From positions 43,611,363 to 43,675,362 of the forward strand of contig CM026426.1 of assembly GCA_014871385.1 (NCBI GenBank): a stretch of 64,000 nt of DNA, given 5' to 3'. The notes under the pieces were generated by a model. It did not search any database. It was not told the origin of the DNA and was given only the letters and a program-made list of their open reading frames with translations. Both the position numbers and the translations under genes were made by a program. Below, in pieces: positions 1 through 10,900 of the stretch. The stretch's first letter is position 1, and each line of letters starts with the position of its first letter. This stretch comes from Ceratodon purpureus. Lineage: Eukaryota; Streptophyta; Bryopsida; Pseudoditrichales; Ditrichaceae.

Positions 1-113
1 AGGTACATGCATCTGAAAAAATGGAACAAACCGGGGTTATATATGGACTCAGCGCATCACCAATAAGTACACCAAATTATTCAAACTCCTATAGCATCAA
101 CAACACACCGTAC

Positions 114-362
114 CTGAATGGGTGAGTTCAATCCAATCGTGTCATCCCCGGACCCTGGTTCACGATTAGTGGAGCCTCTTGGATTACCCTTGGTTCTGGA
201 TTCCCTGCTAGGACGTCCCTTCAACTTCGGAATGTCGTGTAGAAGTCTCACCCAATCCTCCTCGATCGTACGGACTGCCCTGTCCACTAATTCCTCAAAA
301 GGACCGTCATTTCCAGGTGGCGAAGGTGGCCCAATCAATGTTATGAGCTCCATGCTTTTCTT
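114..362 (-). CDS. Possible internal exon of an unidentified host gene
   Basis: An 83-codon open stretch on the minus strand is bounded by a good acceptor (TTGCAG, exon starts at 362) and a donor (CAG|GTACGG after 114). It is exactly divisible by three, so it would be a phase-0 exon. The product is mixed-charge, with EELVDRAVRTIEEDWVRLLHD followed by a basic, Arg/Ser/Gly-rich stretch. No family is recognised. It lies at the window edge, so the rest of the gene may be to the left. This is inference from splice signals and coding character only. Confidence 0.35.
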
Positions 363-399
363 CTGCAACCCATTCCGACGCAAAGGAGAAGGGCACGGT

Positions 400-3044
400 G
401 GATCCCATTTTCCTTTGATGCACTTGCTCGTACCGAGTTTTCATGGCTTGGTACTAAACGTAGGTTTTTGGAATTTTGAAGCCATTTTTTCCTTTCCGTT
501 CTCCCCATCTTGTAGCACACTCCTCTTCTGATGCGATTGACTGTGGAAGCCCGCCTGGACTAGGTAGGAAACCTCGATGTGGGAGTCCCTTTCCTCATTT
601 AAACCATTTCCGCTCTCCATCGTGAATTGCTCTGTCCATCGTCACCGCACAAGTACCTGCTCTGTCGTTGTCGTCAGTAATTACATACGAAACATACTTA
701 AATGGTTTCATGTTAGTTTAGCATGGTTTAGTACTAAAACCTTGAAGACATGAGTACGATACTTGACCATCACGAAAGACAGATGCTAATGAACCGATGG
801 ACAGAGAAGAGAAGAAGTAAAAAAAAAAAAAAAAATGATGAAGAAAAAAAAACACATATCAAAGCAAAGACAAACCAATAAACAAGTGTAAAGGAACGCA
901 TGAGTGATCCACAGAGGAACATGGACACCGTAAATCGTATCTCACAAATGCACATCAGTATTAACAAAGAATGCAGCATCGCCCTCACCTTGTACCAGAT
1001 TGTGCAACTGCTTCACCGAACAAAATGAGAAATATGTGCTGCAACGGTGAACTGAATGGGAAGGTAAGAATGGGACCCGATTGTAAGCTCAGACCCTCTC
1101 CTCCGGAACAGGTCTTCCCCTCTCACTGTACATGGTAATACATATGTTATACGACCACTCAACTGCGAACAATTCTTCACTCTCGGACTTTTGTGAGACA
1201 GTAAACAAGAACATGTGGCGTGATAAAGTAATGGAAATCGGACTCACATCGCAGGCGGAGTACACCACATTAACGCTGAGTGTCATCGGAGTAAATTATG
1301 GGATCGCAGCATTATGGATCAAAGTTCTTCAAGCAAAACATAGAAACGCGTACTTGACTACCGTCGGACCTTTGAGCAAGCAAATAATCATCGCACTCAC
1401 CTTCGGCAGCAATGTTAGAGCAAACTTCAGGGAAACCTATGCCGACCTCCTCGCTCCGAAAGTGAACTCAGTCCATAAGGGTTCACGCTCAACGATTGTA
1501 AGGGGGAAAACGTTCTCCTCTGGAGCAGACTTCCCCAGTCTCTGTACATGTCGTTGAGCGCACATGTTAAATGGACGCCCGAGTGCAAAGACAATATCAT
1601 TCTCCCAACTTAGCAAAGTAAGAAAAGGCAGACTCCTTCGACATGAAGTACTTGAAAACGGCATCGCATCGCATGTGTACTAAACCATCGCATTAAACAC
1701 TTACTTCAGAAAAGAGCATGGAGAAGAAAGGTTACAGAGAAAACGAGTTCCTACAAACCCAGACAAACTGTGCCCGACGAACTCCCGATGTACAATTAGA
1801 GAATATGGCCTCGCACTTACGTTATAACACACTGTGTCTTTCTCTCCGCAGATCCAGACGTTGATTCACTCGCTGCACTGATGCACTGATGAACAAGGAG
1901 AACATGCGGAACGATTGAATGCGCAACCAGCACCTCTGGACAGCAAACACCAAAAACTGATCTCAGAAAACAGAGGAGGAGAAATTTATGGCCAGGTTTT
2001 GCATGGATTGACGACATCCCACTACTCATGTCAACCGGGTATCTATCAGGAAATGATGACCCTCCTGAAATCTTATTAAATCCACGACGAACCTCTGACA
2101 CTTACCTCTCTTTTCGTAATGATAGTTTGTGAAGCCCAGGTCACATTTTGGGACAATAATGTGGCATTAGATTGAACGTTCAGCTCCTGAAACAATCATC
2201 AAAAATAGAGTTAGCATGTCAAATACCCCACTAATCACATCGATCTCACTCATTACTCTTGGAATGATATCATCCTAACCCTCTCGTTTTTTACTGAATT
2301 GATGTTTAGTGCTCCACTCCAAGTAGGCGGAAGTTATTGTTGTCCAACATGTGATTATTTCTAAATGATGCTATTGTACTCATGTATTCATTGTCTAAAT
2401 TCTTGGCGCGTACTCAGCAGACTCCAACGATGGCGAAGATGCAATGCGATTCCTGAATATGAAACGTGAGAACTTCAGGAAGTCAACATACTGGTACTTG
2501 ATTTTCTGGACACATTCAGTTCTCCAAAGAATTTAGATAAAATAAAATAAAATTGATAAAAGATAACAGAATATGTATTATAAAGACTTTGCACCTATTT
2601 TTAATTTTTTTAATTTTTTAATTTCTGATGAAGACATAACGTGCAGATGAAAGAGATTGTGAAACGAAGTCATTTAATGATGAATACAACTGAAAAGAAT
2701 TTCCAACGTATCTCATAGGGGATTTAGAATAAAAAAGGACCACGGACACAAAACGACTGATATGAATGCGTGTGAAAGAAGGAAAAAATAGATAGAAGAA
2801 ATGAACTAGAGAAAATATAAAGAACAAGAAAAAAGAAAGGGGGGCAACAAGAAAAGGAGAGAGACATATGAGAGAATGGGATTACAGAGACATACAGAGA
2901 CTATTCTGCATTTGGTATACTGAGTCCAGTACAAGGTTCACGTATAATACAGTTATGGAAGCAACGCCTTAGTGCAATGGTAAGTGTCTGAAAATGTCCA
3001 GACCTGTTCTATCATTCTTTATTTTTAACTTAAAGAAAAAGAAA

Positions 3045-3080
<36 letters not shown>

Positions 3081-3996
3081 GGGGGGGGGCAAAAAAATAG
3101 TACCTTGATCTCCTCATGGCAATCGAAGTACAGACATTGATGCAGTAATAGACGCTTCTCATCAATGAACCCTGGGAGTCGAGACTGGCGTGGTTTTACC
3201 GGAGGTTACAAAAGCAAAGATAATACTGCATACCAAATCTTGATCTGTGTAACTTTGTCTACATAGTAATCAGAACGTTTATGAAAAAACATATGGAGCA
3301 CATATCTAAGATACATTCTCATTTCAGACTATGAATAAAGGTAGACTAATTCAGATAACACTGAATGATGTATGTTAGTTTATATGGAGAAGTATTCAAA
3401 AGGATCTCAGAGGACATGTGTAACCAAATAAAACTACCACTGAGTTAACCTCTACAACATTGAAACAACAATTAATACGTGCTCACTTACCTACTTTACA
3501 TTGTCATCGTTCGAGAAAGATGTCGATTCGTCAGGACACTGATAAAATACTGTTATCTTAACACGGGTAACCACGATCGCCAATCAAACATCTCCCTAAA
3601 TCGATTGATAAATAAATAAAATTACACACAGGTTATGGACAATGCGGACTAACTCTCTCAAAACACAGATAAATATTAGTTAATCGGTGTACACAACATC
3701 TTCTAGATTCAAATAAAAGATAGAACAACACAATATTGTCATCACCCACAGACTGTGTTATAACGTATTCTCAATGAATTAAACAACCCAATGGAAAAAA
3801 TTGTGTGCATTGAAAAAGAAAAAGAAAAAATGATTGTCTTCTTAGGCCACTACATCACAGACATCAATGTCAAGCTATTGACTTTAAGCAATTGGATTAC
3901 TCAGAAGTCATCAATGATTAATAACCCTCGAAGAAAGATTTCCAAAAAGAAAAAAACATACTTAGTTAATCACTGTCAACTTCCTCTACTCCAAAC
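400..3996. other. AT-rich flank without a confident gene
   Basis: No long reading frame is present. On the minus strand there is a row of donor-like sites (GTGAGG near 990, GTGAGT near 1248 and 1402, GTAAGT near 1823, 2104 and 3490). One short piece near 992-1042 has an acceptor and a donor 50 bases apart. This could be a multi-exon transcript, but the pieces carry no recognisable protein. Low-complexity A-rich stretches occur at 820-850 and 2580-2630. Confidence 0.3.
3045..3089 (+). repeat. Long G homopolymer outside the hAT element
   Basis: A run of G interrupted once by TT. It resembles the G-runs inside the hAT arrays but lacks the GCGCGAGC core, so it is not counted as one of them. Its length is likely to be unreliable in the assembly. 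Confidence 0.8.
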
Positions 3997-4004
3997 GATT
4001 TACC
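3997..4004. repeat. Left 8-bp target-site duplication of the giant hAT element
   Basis: GATTTACC lies directly against the left terminal repeat and is repeated exactly at 48140-48147. Eight bases is the duplication length typical of the hAT superfamily. Confidence 0.93.
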
Positions 4005-4017
4005 CAGGGTTGTCTAT
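4005..4017 (+). repeat. Left terminal inverted repeat of the hAT element
   Basis: CAGGGTTGTCTAT. The right end read on the minus strand gives CAGGGTTGTTCAT, so 11 of 13 bases match and the first nine are identical. Confidence 0.9.
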
Positions 4018-4019
4018 TC

Positions 4020-4104
4020 GGACGGACATGGGCAAAATTTCCGGACATAGACGGACGGACGGACGGACGGACCGGTCGGTCCCCGGACATAATCGGACAT
4101 TGAG
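4020..4104 (+). repeat. Left subterminal GGAC repeats of the hAT element
   Basis: Directly inside the left end are about ten GGAC/CGGAC tetramers, including a run of tandem GGAC and the palindrome-like GGACCGGTCGGTCC. A similar GGAC-rich block with GGACCGGTCC lies just inside the right end (48080-48117). Short subterminal repeats are known binding sites for hAT transposases, so these are probable transposase sites. Confidence 0.7.
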
Positions 4105-4232
4105 GGGAGGAGGAAAATTACTAAGTTAGTTTTTTTTTTTTACAACTTACCTATAGGGGAAACATATTGATGACATGGACAACGAACGATGACGGGGAAT
4201 TCCACATATGCAAAAGGGGTGCCAGCATGTGT

Positions 4233-4363
4233 AGGGGGGCGAGAGCGGGTACAGGGGGGGGGGGGGGGGGGGGGGGGGGGGCGCGAGCGGGTTCAGGGGG
4301 CGGGGCGCGAGCGGGTTCAGGGGGAATGGGCGCGAGCGGGTTCAGGGGGGGGCGCGAGCGGGT
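4233..4363 (+). repeat. G-array 1 (GCGCGAGCGGGTTC units with a long G-run)
   Basis: Five units of the form GCGCGAGCGGGTTCAGGGGG or a close variant, with one long G homopolymer. The core GCGCGAGC reads on the plus strand. It lies between the left end and the 3' end of the RING-protein gene. Apparent frames through it encode Gly/Arg or Pro/Ala repeats and are not genes. Confidence 0.88.
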
Positions 4364-4620
4364 TTTTCGTGCGGCCCATTTTGTAGATAGTAAATTTTTG
4401 ACAATGCAAAAAAACCTAACATTTTCATCAGAATAATATATTGGGGCTAAGCGCAATGACAAATGTGTAAATTCAGATACTCGTGACCCAAAATACATGG
4501 ACTTTGCAATGTTGTATACATTTATGAAAGTAAAAGCATTTCATTACCAATTCAAACCAAAACATTACAAAAACTGTAGTATATGAAAACTAGTCACTTA
4601 GTACTAAGTTGTAACTATTC

Positions 4621-6906
4621 CTAGTCATCTGCATCTACTCCCGCTGTGCCACTTGGTCCCGCTCCATCGTCCAGCGTCAAGGTACGCCTAGCTCTCGTCC
4701 GTGTCCGCCGGAATGGGCCATCGGTTTCACTGAGAGAACGCAAAATTTGCGAGTTCCTCAATTCTCTCAATGTACGCAATGTCTGTGGAGAGTGTTCCTC
4801 CAGAAGAAAGTCAACAGCTTCATTTTTGAAAACATACTTCCACTCCGAAAGAGACATTTGGACTGCATCTCGGGCGGTCAAAGACATGAATTGACCTTCG
4901 AGGTCTGTAACCAATTCCCCGTCCTTGTTCCATATGAGGCCTTTTGGGTGATTACCAAGTTGGAACTTCCTATTCTTCATATCCCAGTATCCATTCAAAG
5001 TCTGATAGAAGAAATTTCGTTTCCCTTCGTCCTCCTTCTTTGATCCAATTATCTTCTTTGCCACCCTCACAATCTGATTGGGGTCATCCTCCCACCCCAA
5101 CTCGTCACTTACATTGCTCTTGAAGACCGAGTGAGTCTGGGCCCGCCAACTCCAAATCAAATCTTCCCCCCACATGTTGCGATACTGTTCACCTGGTGTG
5201 TTTTCGGGATTTCTCTCATGGCTTGGTGGCATGTATGGAGTGAGTCCAAAAACCTCGTACAAGCGTTCATGGAACGGGGATTTGCACACCGGGCAAAATC
5301 TCCTTACCAAAAAAATGTTAACTAAACACATTGGATGGAACATGTGGGTACATGATCCAACTGCCCATCCACCCTCAGGACCAAATGTATTTAGACACAC
5401 ACTACATTGTTTTGAACCATCCATCACCCATGGTTGAGGATTTGGCCAAAGCTTTCTGCTATTAACTCCTTCCTTCATTTGAAGATCATGGCACGAAGTT
5501 GCGTTCTCCACATCGAAATTCAACAGGGCCCAATCTATGAGTTTAGGATTCGATTCTTGCATTGGCATGTCATCTGGATACATATCATCTGCGTTAATCC
5601 ATGAAGTGAGGCCAAAATCCCTTCGTCTGTTGTGTTGCAAGTACGATTCGTCGATCTTCTTGAACTCTAATGCAATTTGGCGACCGCGATCAACGCTGAG
5701 AATGGTTGCCACTTTCCACTCGTAGTATGCTTTAGCAAACTTAGAAACAAGGAGCCGCAAATCATTATTGGCTCTCATCAATGTCTCCACTTCTCCCGTT
5801 AGAGCATTGGGTGGAAATGACAAGGAATCTTGACTTAATGGTCCATCGATGTCCACATAGGGTCGCGGGTATGGGGCTGGTGGAGGCAATATCACTCCAA
5901 CTCGTCGTCGTTTTGCTGGTGTGGAAATATTCTCCAACACACCGGCCGTCGCAACATCAACCGTGTTGTTGATGTAAGATTCATCCACCAACATGGGATC
6001 CTGAACTACACGTATATCATTGGCTTGAGAACACTGAGGTCTTTCTCGTTCTTGCAATTGATTGCGCAAATCTGATATTACTGCATCTTTTGCTGCTGAT
6101 TCCAATCGTAGTTTTCGGATGGTCTCTTGTAACTCTGCAATGAAGCCATCCTTTTCTATAACCTGTAATTGCAACTCCCCGACCTCCTCGGTTTGGTTAG
6201 ACTGGTCATTTCTAACTACAACCGGCATGCCAAGAACCATCGTAGGTTCAGTTCCGACCACCTCCAAATTAGCTGCCGTATTTGGATCGTTTTCCACGAA
6301 GATGGTGTTCGCATCGTCGTGAGGTTCTATGACGTCCGCTGCATGGTTCATTGGAGGCTCTACAACCATATTTGCTGGTGCTGCAATTCTACGTGGCACT
6401 CTTTCTCCACGACGACCATCGGAATCAGAATCTGGTTCAGACTCTGCTGTATCAGGCTCCCGCACTTGTGTTTTTTCCTTCATTTTTTTTCCCAGGCCAC
6501 CATCTGCGTATTTCCTTTGTTTGGGAATGTCACGCTCTGTCGGCGCCCTAACACTCGGCGTGGATTTGATGGTGGACCAATCCACCACTTTGTGAAGCAC
6601 CACCTCAGCATACACCATTCTGCAAATGAACAATGGTACTTCATTGCGTTCGACACAAGATTGCTTGTATAGATGCTGGTAAACTTGTATAGAACGTTCA
6701 ACAAACTCCGCATTCAAGCAATAATAGAGGTTAGCCTTGTCTGAGATCCTGTGTTTTCTGTGCCGATCGTGTGGAAATATTTTTGTGATGTGGCACCACT
6801 CAATGAATTCCTCGCATGTGGAATATTTCCACGGTTCCGGCTCATCTTGCCAACCTCTAAATGCCAACTTTGTCGGGTTGTTCAACACATGAAGCCGCTT
6901 CTTCAT
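4621..6906 (-). CDS. hAT-borne coiled-coil RING-H2 accessory protein
   Basis: The 761-residue frame has an N-terminal globular region ending near residue 115 with a V-D-W motif, an acidic linker, a coiled coil near 245-290 and a RING-H2 finger near 500-540 (C-x2-C, C-x-H-x2-H-x2-C, C-x2-C all visible). A conserved-looking C-terminal region ends in an Arg-rich, acidic tail. RING-H2 fingers usually mark E3 ubiquitin ligases, so a role in ubiquitin transfer or protein contacts is likely but inferred. Upstream, 32 more codons are open in the same frame from an ATG at 7002 (MEGNPAP start, Lys/Arg-rich end), except for one TAA at 6943-6945. The original start was therefore probably 7002, and this copy may start at the internal ATG. 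It sits alone between G-arrays 1 and 2. The same layout recurs in the MULE protein at 23959-25431. Confidence 0.75.
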   Translation of the reverse strand: MKKRLHVLNNPTKLAFRGWQDEPEPWKYSTCEEFIEWCHITKIFPHDRHRKHRISDKANLYYCLNAEFVERSIQVYQHLYKQSCVERNEVPLFICRMVYAEVVLHKVVDWSTIKSTPSVRAPTERDIPKQRKYADGGLGKKMKEKTQVREPDTAESEPDSDSDGRRGERVPRRIAAPANMVVEPPMNHAADVIEPHDDANTIFVENDPNTAANLEVVGTEPTMVLGMPVVVRNDQSNQTEEVGELQLQVIEKDGFIAELQETIRKLRLESAAKDAVISDLRNQLQERERPQCSQANDIRVVQDPMLVDESYINNTVDVATAGVLENISTPAKRRRVGVILPPPAPYPRPYVDIDGPLSQDSLSFPPNALTGEVETLMRANNDLRLLVSKFAKAYYEWKVATILSVDRGRQIALEFKKIDESYLQHNRRRDFGLTSWINADDMYPDDMPMQESNPKLIDWALLNFDVENATSCHDLQMKEGVNSRKLWPNPQPWVMDGSKQCSVCLNTFGPEGGWAVGSCTHMFHPMCLVNIFLVRRFCPVCKSPFHERLYEVFGLTPYMPPSHERNPENTPGEQYRNMWGEDLIWSWRAQTHSVFKSNVSDELGWEDDPNQIVRVAKKIIGSKKEDEGKRNFFYQTLNGYWDMKNRKFQLGNHPKGLIWNKDGELVTDLEGQFMSLTARDAVQMSLSEWKYVFKNEAVDFLLEEHSPQTLRTLRELRNSQILRSLSETDGPFRRTRTRARRTLTLDDGAGPSGTAGVDADD

Positions 6907-7122
6907 CTTCTTACCACCACGCTTCCTTTCACGATCCCTGATTTATTTCTTTTCCGCCTTGGTGAGTGGCGGTTCCGCTGCCGGAGCTGGGTTTCCCTCC
7001 ATCGTGGTCTACTGGTGAAGTTTTGTGTGTTAAAAAACACACCAACTCCTCAAAACTTCCCCCAAATGATTTTACAAATTTCGTACGTGGTTGATTATGG
7101 TATTCTAACTATACTTTGTGGC

Positions 7123-7282
7123 CCACCCAAGTATTTTGCAATAAGCCACCGTGAGGTAGTTTAGGGCCCAAATTCCCGGATGAGCGTACAAAATACGGTT
7201 GAACGAGGTACGTGGCGTTGTCAAAATGCTGTAGACTCCACCCAAGTACTCAGCAATAAGCCACCGCGAGGTAGTTCAAGGC
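7123..7282 (+). repeat. 46-bp direct repeat upstream of the RING gene
   Basis: Copies at 7123-7168 and 7237-7282 share the core GCAATAAGCCACC.GAGGTAGTT (dot is one variable base) with a few changes, spaced 114 bases apart. They lie in the presumed promoter of the minus-strand RING gene, between its start and G-array 2, so they could be regulatory. That role is inference. Confidence 0.7.
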
Positions 7283-7309
7283 CTGAGTGCCAAGGTGGAG
7301 CTTAAAAAG

Positions 7310-7575
7310 TGGGGGGGGGGAGGGCGCCCCCTTCACTTGTATAGTCGGGGGGGCGCGAGCGGCTTAGGGGGGGGGGGGCGCGAGCGGGATCAAGGGGGAG
7401 GGCGCGCGCGGGTTTAGGGGGGGCGCGAGCGGGTTCGGGGGGGGGGGGGGGGGGGGGGGGGGCGCGAGCGGGTTAGGGGGGCGCGAGCGGGTTTGGGGGG
7501 GGCGCGAGCGGGTTCAGGGGGAGGTGCGCGAGCGGGTATCGGGGGGGCGCGAGCAGGTCCAGGGGTGGGCGCCAG
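7310..7575 (+). repeat. G-array 2 (GCGCGAGCGGG units)
   Basis: About nine units with the core GCGCGAGC(A/G)GG separated by G-runs, including one long homopolymer near 7438-7462. The core is on the plus strand as in arrays 1 and 3. It ends the RING-gene cassette, and the satellite follows after about 400 AT-rich bases. Confidence 0.88.
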
Positions 7576-7984
7576 AGGGTCCAAAATTCTCTGATTTTAC
7601 TAAGGAGTAGCATTGAAGAAGGTTGGAAGACAATAATACAAAGAAATGCACTTGCTTTTTTCACCATTTCTCTCAAAATTAAAATAAAAAATAAAAAATT
7701 ACAAACAGATATTAAAATAAGGAATACTGATTTGAATAATTTGAGGACGAGATATCAAATTATAGAAAAACAATCATGACTATAATAAGAGACTCGGTAT
7801 AAAAAGGGATGAATAACATGGGATGAAAGAAGTTATCAAGATGAATAAATCCATGATGATTAGAAACTGAGTTATGCCATAACGGAATACTGATCTAATG
7901 CACCATGAAAAATATAATGTTGACTACAAAAAAATTAGTGCATTATTATTAGAAGAGATGTGAAAAACTAAAAAAGATAAAACA
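7576..7984. other. AT-rich spacer, no gene seen
   Basis: Purine- and A-rich sequence without a reading frame of note. It grades into degenerate satellite-like sequence (repeated aagagataaagggaataaaat) towards its right end. Confidence 0.6.
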
Positions 7985-10900
7985 TTGGAAGAGACGAAAG
8001 GAATAAAAAAAAATCAATATCATGGAGAGGAAGAGATAAAGGGAATAAAATAAAATCAATAGCATGGATTGGAAAATATAAAGGGAATAAAATAAAATCA
8101 ATAGCATGGTGTGGAAGACAGTTGAATTAGAGTTTAAAAAAATAATCTATATATTTCATTGTACATACGGACCCTACAATGCTCTAACATAAAATAAAAA
8201 TAAAAATAAAAACGTTAGAAAGGGGCTTGATGCAATTGGTTTGGCAGATAAACGGAATAAAATTAAATCAAAATCATTGAGTGGAAGAGATGAAGCGATT
8301 AAAATTAAAAGAATAGCATGGTCTGGAAGAGAGTTGGATTAGAGTTTAAAAAAATAATCTATATATTGCATTGTACATACGGACCCTACAATGCTCTAAC
8401 ATAAAATAAAAATAAAAATAAAAACGTTAGAAAGGGGCTTGATGCAATTGGTTTGGCAGATAAACGGAATAAAATTAAATCAAAATCATTGAGTGGAAGA
8501 GATGAAGCGATTAAAATTAAAAGAATAGCATGGTGTGGAAGACAATTGGATTAGAGTTTAAAAAAATAATCTATATATTGCATTGTACATACGGATCCTA
8601 CAATGCTTTAACATAAAATAAAAATAAAAATAAAAACGTTAGAAAGGGGCTTGATGCAATTGGTTTGGCAAATAAACGGAATAAAATTAAATCAAAATCA
8701 TTGAGTGGAAGAGATGAAGCGATTAAAATTAAAAGAATAGCATGGTCTGGAAGAGAGTTGGATTAGAGTTTAAAAAAATAATCTATATATTGCATTGTAC
8801 ATACGGACCCTACAATGCTCTAACATAAAATTAAAAAAAAAAAAAAAAACGTTAGAAAAGGGCTTGATGCAGTTGGTTTGGCAGATAAACGGAATAAAAT
8901 TAAATCAAAATCATTGAGTGGAAGAGATGAAGCGATTAAAATTAAAAGAATAGCATGGTCTGGAAGAGAGTTGGATTAGAGTTTAAAAAAATAATCTATA
9001 TATTGCATTGTACATACGGACCCTACAATGCTCTAACATAAAATAAAAATAAAAATAAAAAAAGTTAGAAAGGGGCTTGATGCAATTGGTTTGGCAGATA
9101 AACGGAATAAAATTAAATCAAAATAATTGAGTGGAAGAGATGAAGCGATTAAAATTAAAAGAATAGCATGGTCTGGAAGAGAGTTGGATTAGAGTTTAAA
9201 AAAATAATCTATATATTGCATTGTACATACGGACCCTACAATGCTCTAACATAAAATTAAAAAAAAAAAAAAAAACGTTAGAAAGGGGCTTGATGCAGTT
9301 CGTTTGGCAGATAAACGGAATAAAATTAAATCAAAATCATTGAGTGGAAGAGATGAAGCGATTAAAATTAAAAGAATAGCATGGTGTGGAAGACAATTGG
9401 ATTAGAGTTTAAAAAAATAATCTATATATTGCATTGTACATACGGATCCTACAATGCTCTAACATAAAATAAAAATAAAAATAAAAACGTTAGAAAGGGG
9501 CTTGATGCAATTGGTTTGGCAGATAAACGGAATAAAATTAAATCAAAATCATTGAGTGGAAGAGATGAAGCGATTAAAATTAAAAGAATAGCATGGTGTG
9601 GAAGACAATTGGATTAGAGTTTAAAAAAATAATCTATATATTGCATTGTACATACGGATCCTACAATGCTCTAACATAAAATAAAAATAAAAATAAAAAT
9701 GTTAGAAAGGGGCTTGATGCAATTGGTTTGGCAGATAAACGGAATAAAATTAAATCAAAATAATTGAGTGGAAGAGATGAAGCGATTAAAATTAAAAGAA
9801 TAGCATGGTCTGGAAGAGAGTTGGATTAGAGTTTAAAAAAATAATCTATATATTGCATTGTACATACGGACCCTACAATGCTCTAACATAAAATAAAAAT
9901 AAAAATAAAAAAAGTTAGAAAGGGGCTTGATGCAATTGGTTTGGCAGATAAACGGAATAAAATTAAATCAAAATAATTGAGTGGAAGAGATGAAGCGATT
10001 AAAATTAAAAGAATAGCATGGTCTGGAAGAGAGTTGGATTAGAGTTTAAAAAAATAATCTATATATTGCATTGTACATACGGACCCTACAATGCTCTAAC
10101 ATAAAATTAAAAAAAAAAAAAAAAACGTTAGAAAGGGGCTTGATGCAGTTCGTTTGGCAGATAAACGGAATAAAATTAAATCAAAATCATTGAGTGGAAG
10201 AGATGAAGCGATTAAAATTAAAAGAATAGCATGGTCTGGAAGAGAGTGGGATTAGAGTTTAAAAAAATAATCTATATATTGCATTGTACATACGGACCCT
10301 ACAATGCTCTAACATAAAATTAAAAAAAAAATAAAAACGTTAGAAAGGGGCTTGATGCAGTTGGTTTGGCAGATAAACGGAATAAAATTAAATCAAAATA
10401 ATTGAGTGGAAGAGATGAAGCGATTAAAATTAAAAGAATAGCATGGTCTGGAAGAGAGTTGGATTAGAGTTTAAAAAAATAATCTATATATTGCATTGTA
10501 CATACGGACCCTACAATGCTCTAACATAAAATTAAAAAAAAAAAAAAAAACGTTAGAAAGGGGCTTGATGCAGTTCGTTTGGCAGATAAACGGAATAAAA
10601 TTAAATCAAAATCATTGAGTGGAAGAGATGAAGCGATTAAAATTAAAAGAATAGCATGGTCTGGAAGAGAGTGGGATTAGAGTTTAAAAAAATAATCTAT
10701 ATATTGCATTGTACATACGGACCCTACAATGCTCTAACATAAAATTAAAAAAAAAAATAAAAACGTTAGAAAGGGGCTTGATGCAGTTGGTTTGGCAGAT
10801 AAACGGAATAAAATTAAATCAAAATAATTGAGTGGAAGAGATGAAGCGATTAAAATTAAAAGAATAGCATGGTGTGGAAGACAATTGGATTAGAGTTTAA

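Noticed and set aside
1132-1557. 141-codon plus-strand frame as a gene
   Set aside because: It overlaps a series of minus-strand splice-like sites, has no domain and its composition is not protein-like.
4151-4498. Pro/Ala- or Gly/Arg-rich frames through the G and C arrays (also near 7473, 20674, 43687 and 47640)
   Set aside because: They follow from the homopolymers and the GCGCGAGC units. No start context or domain supports them.
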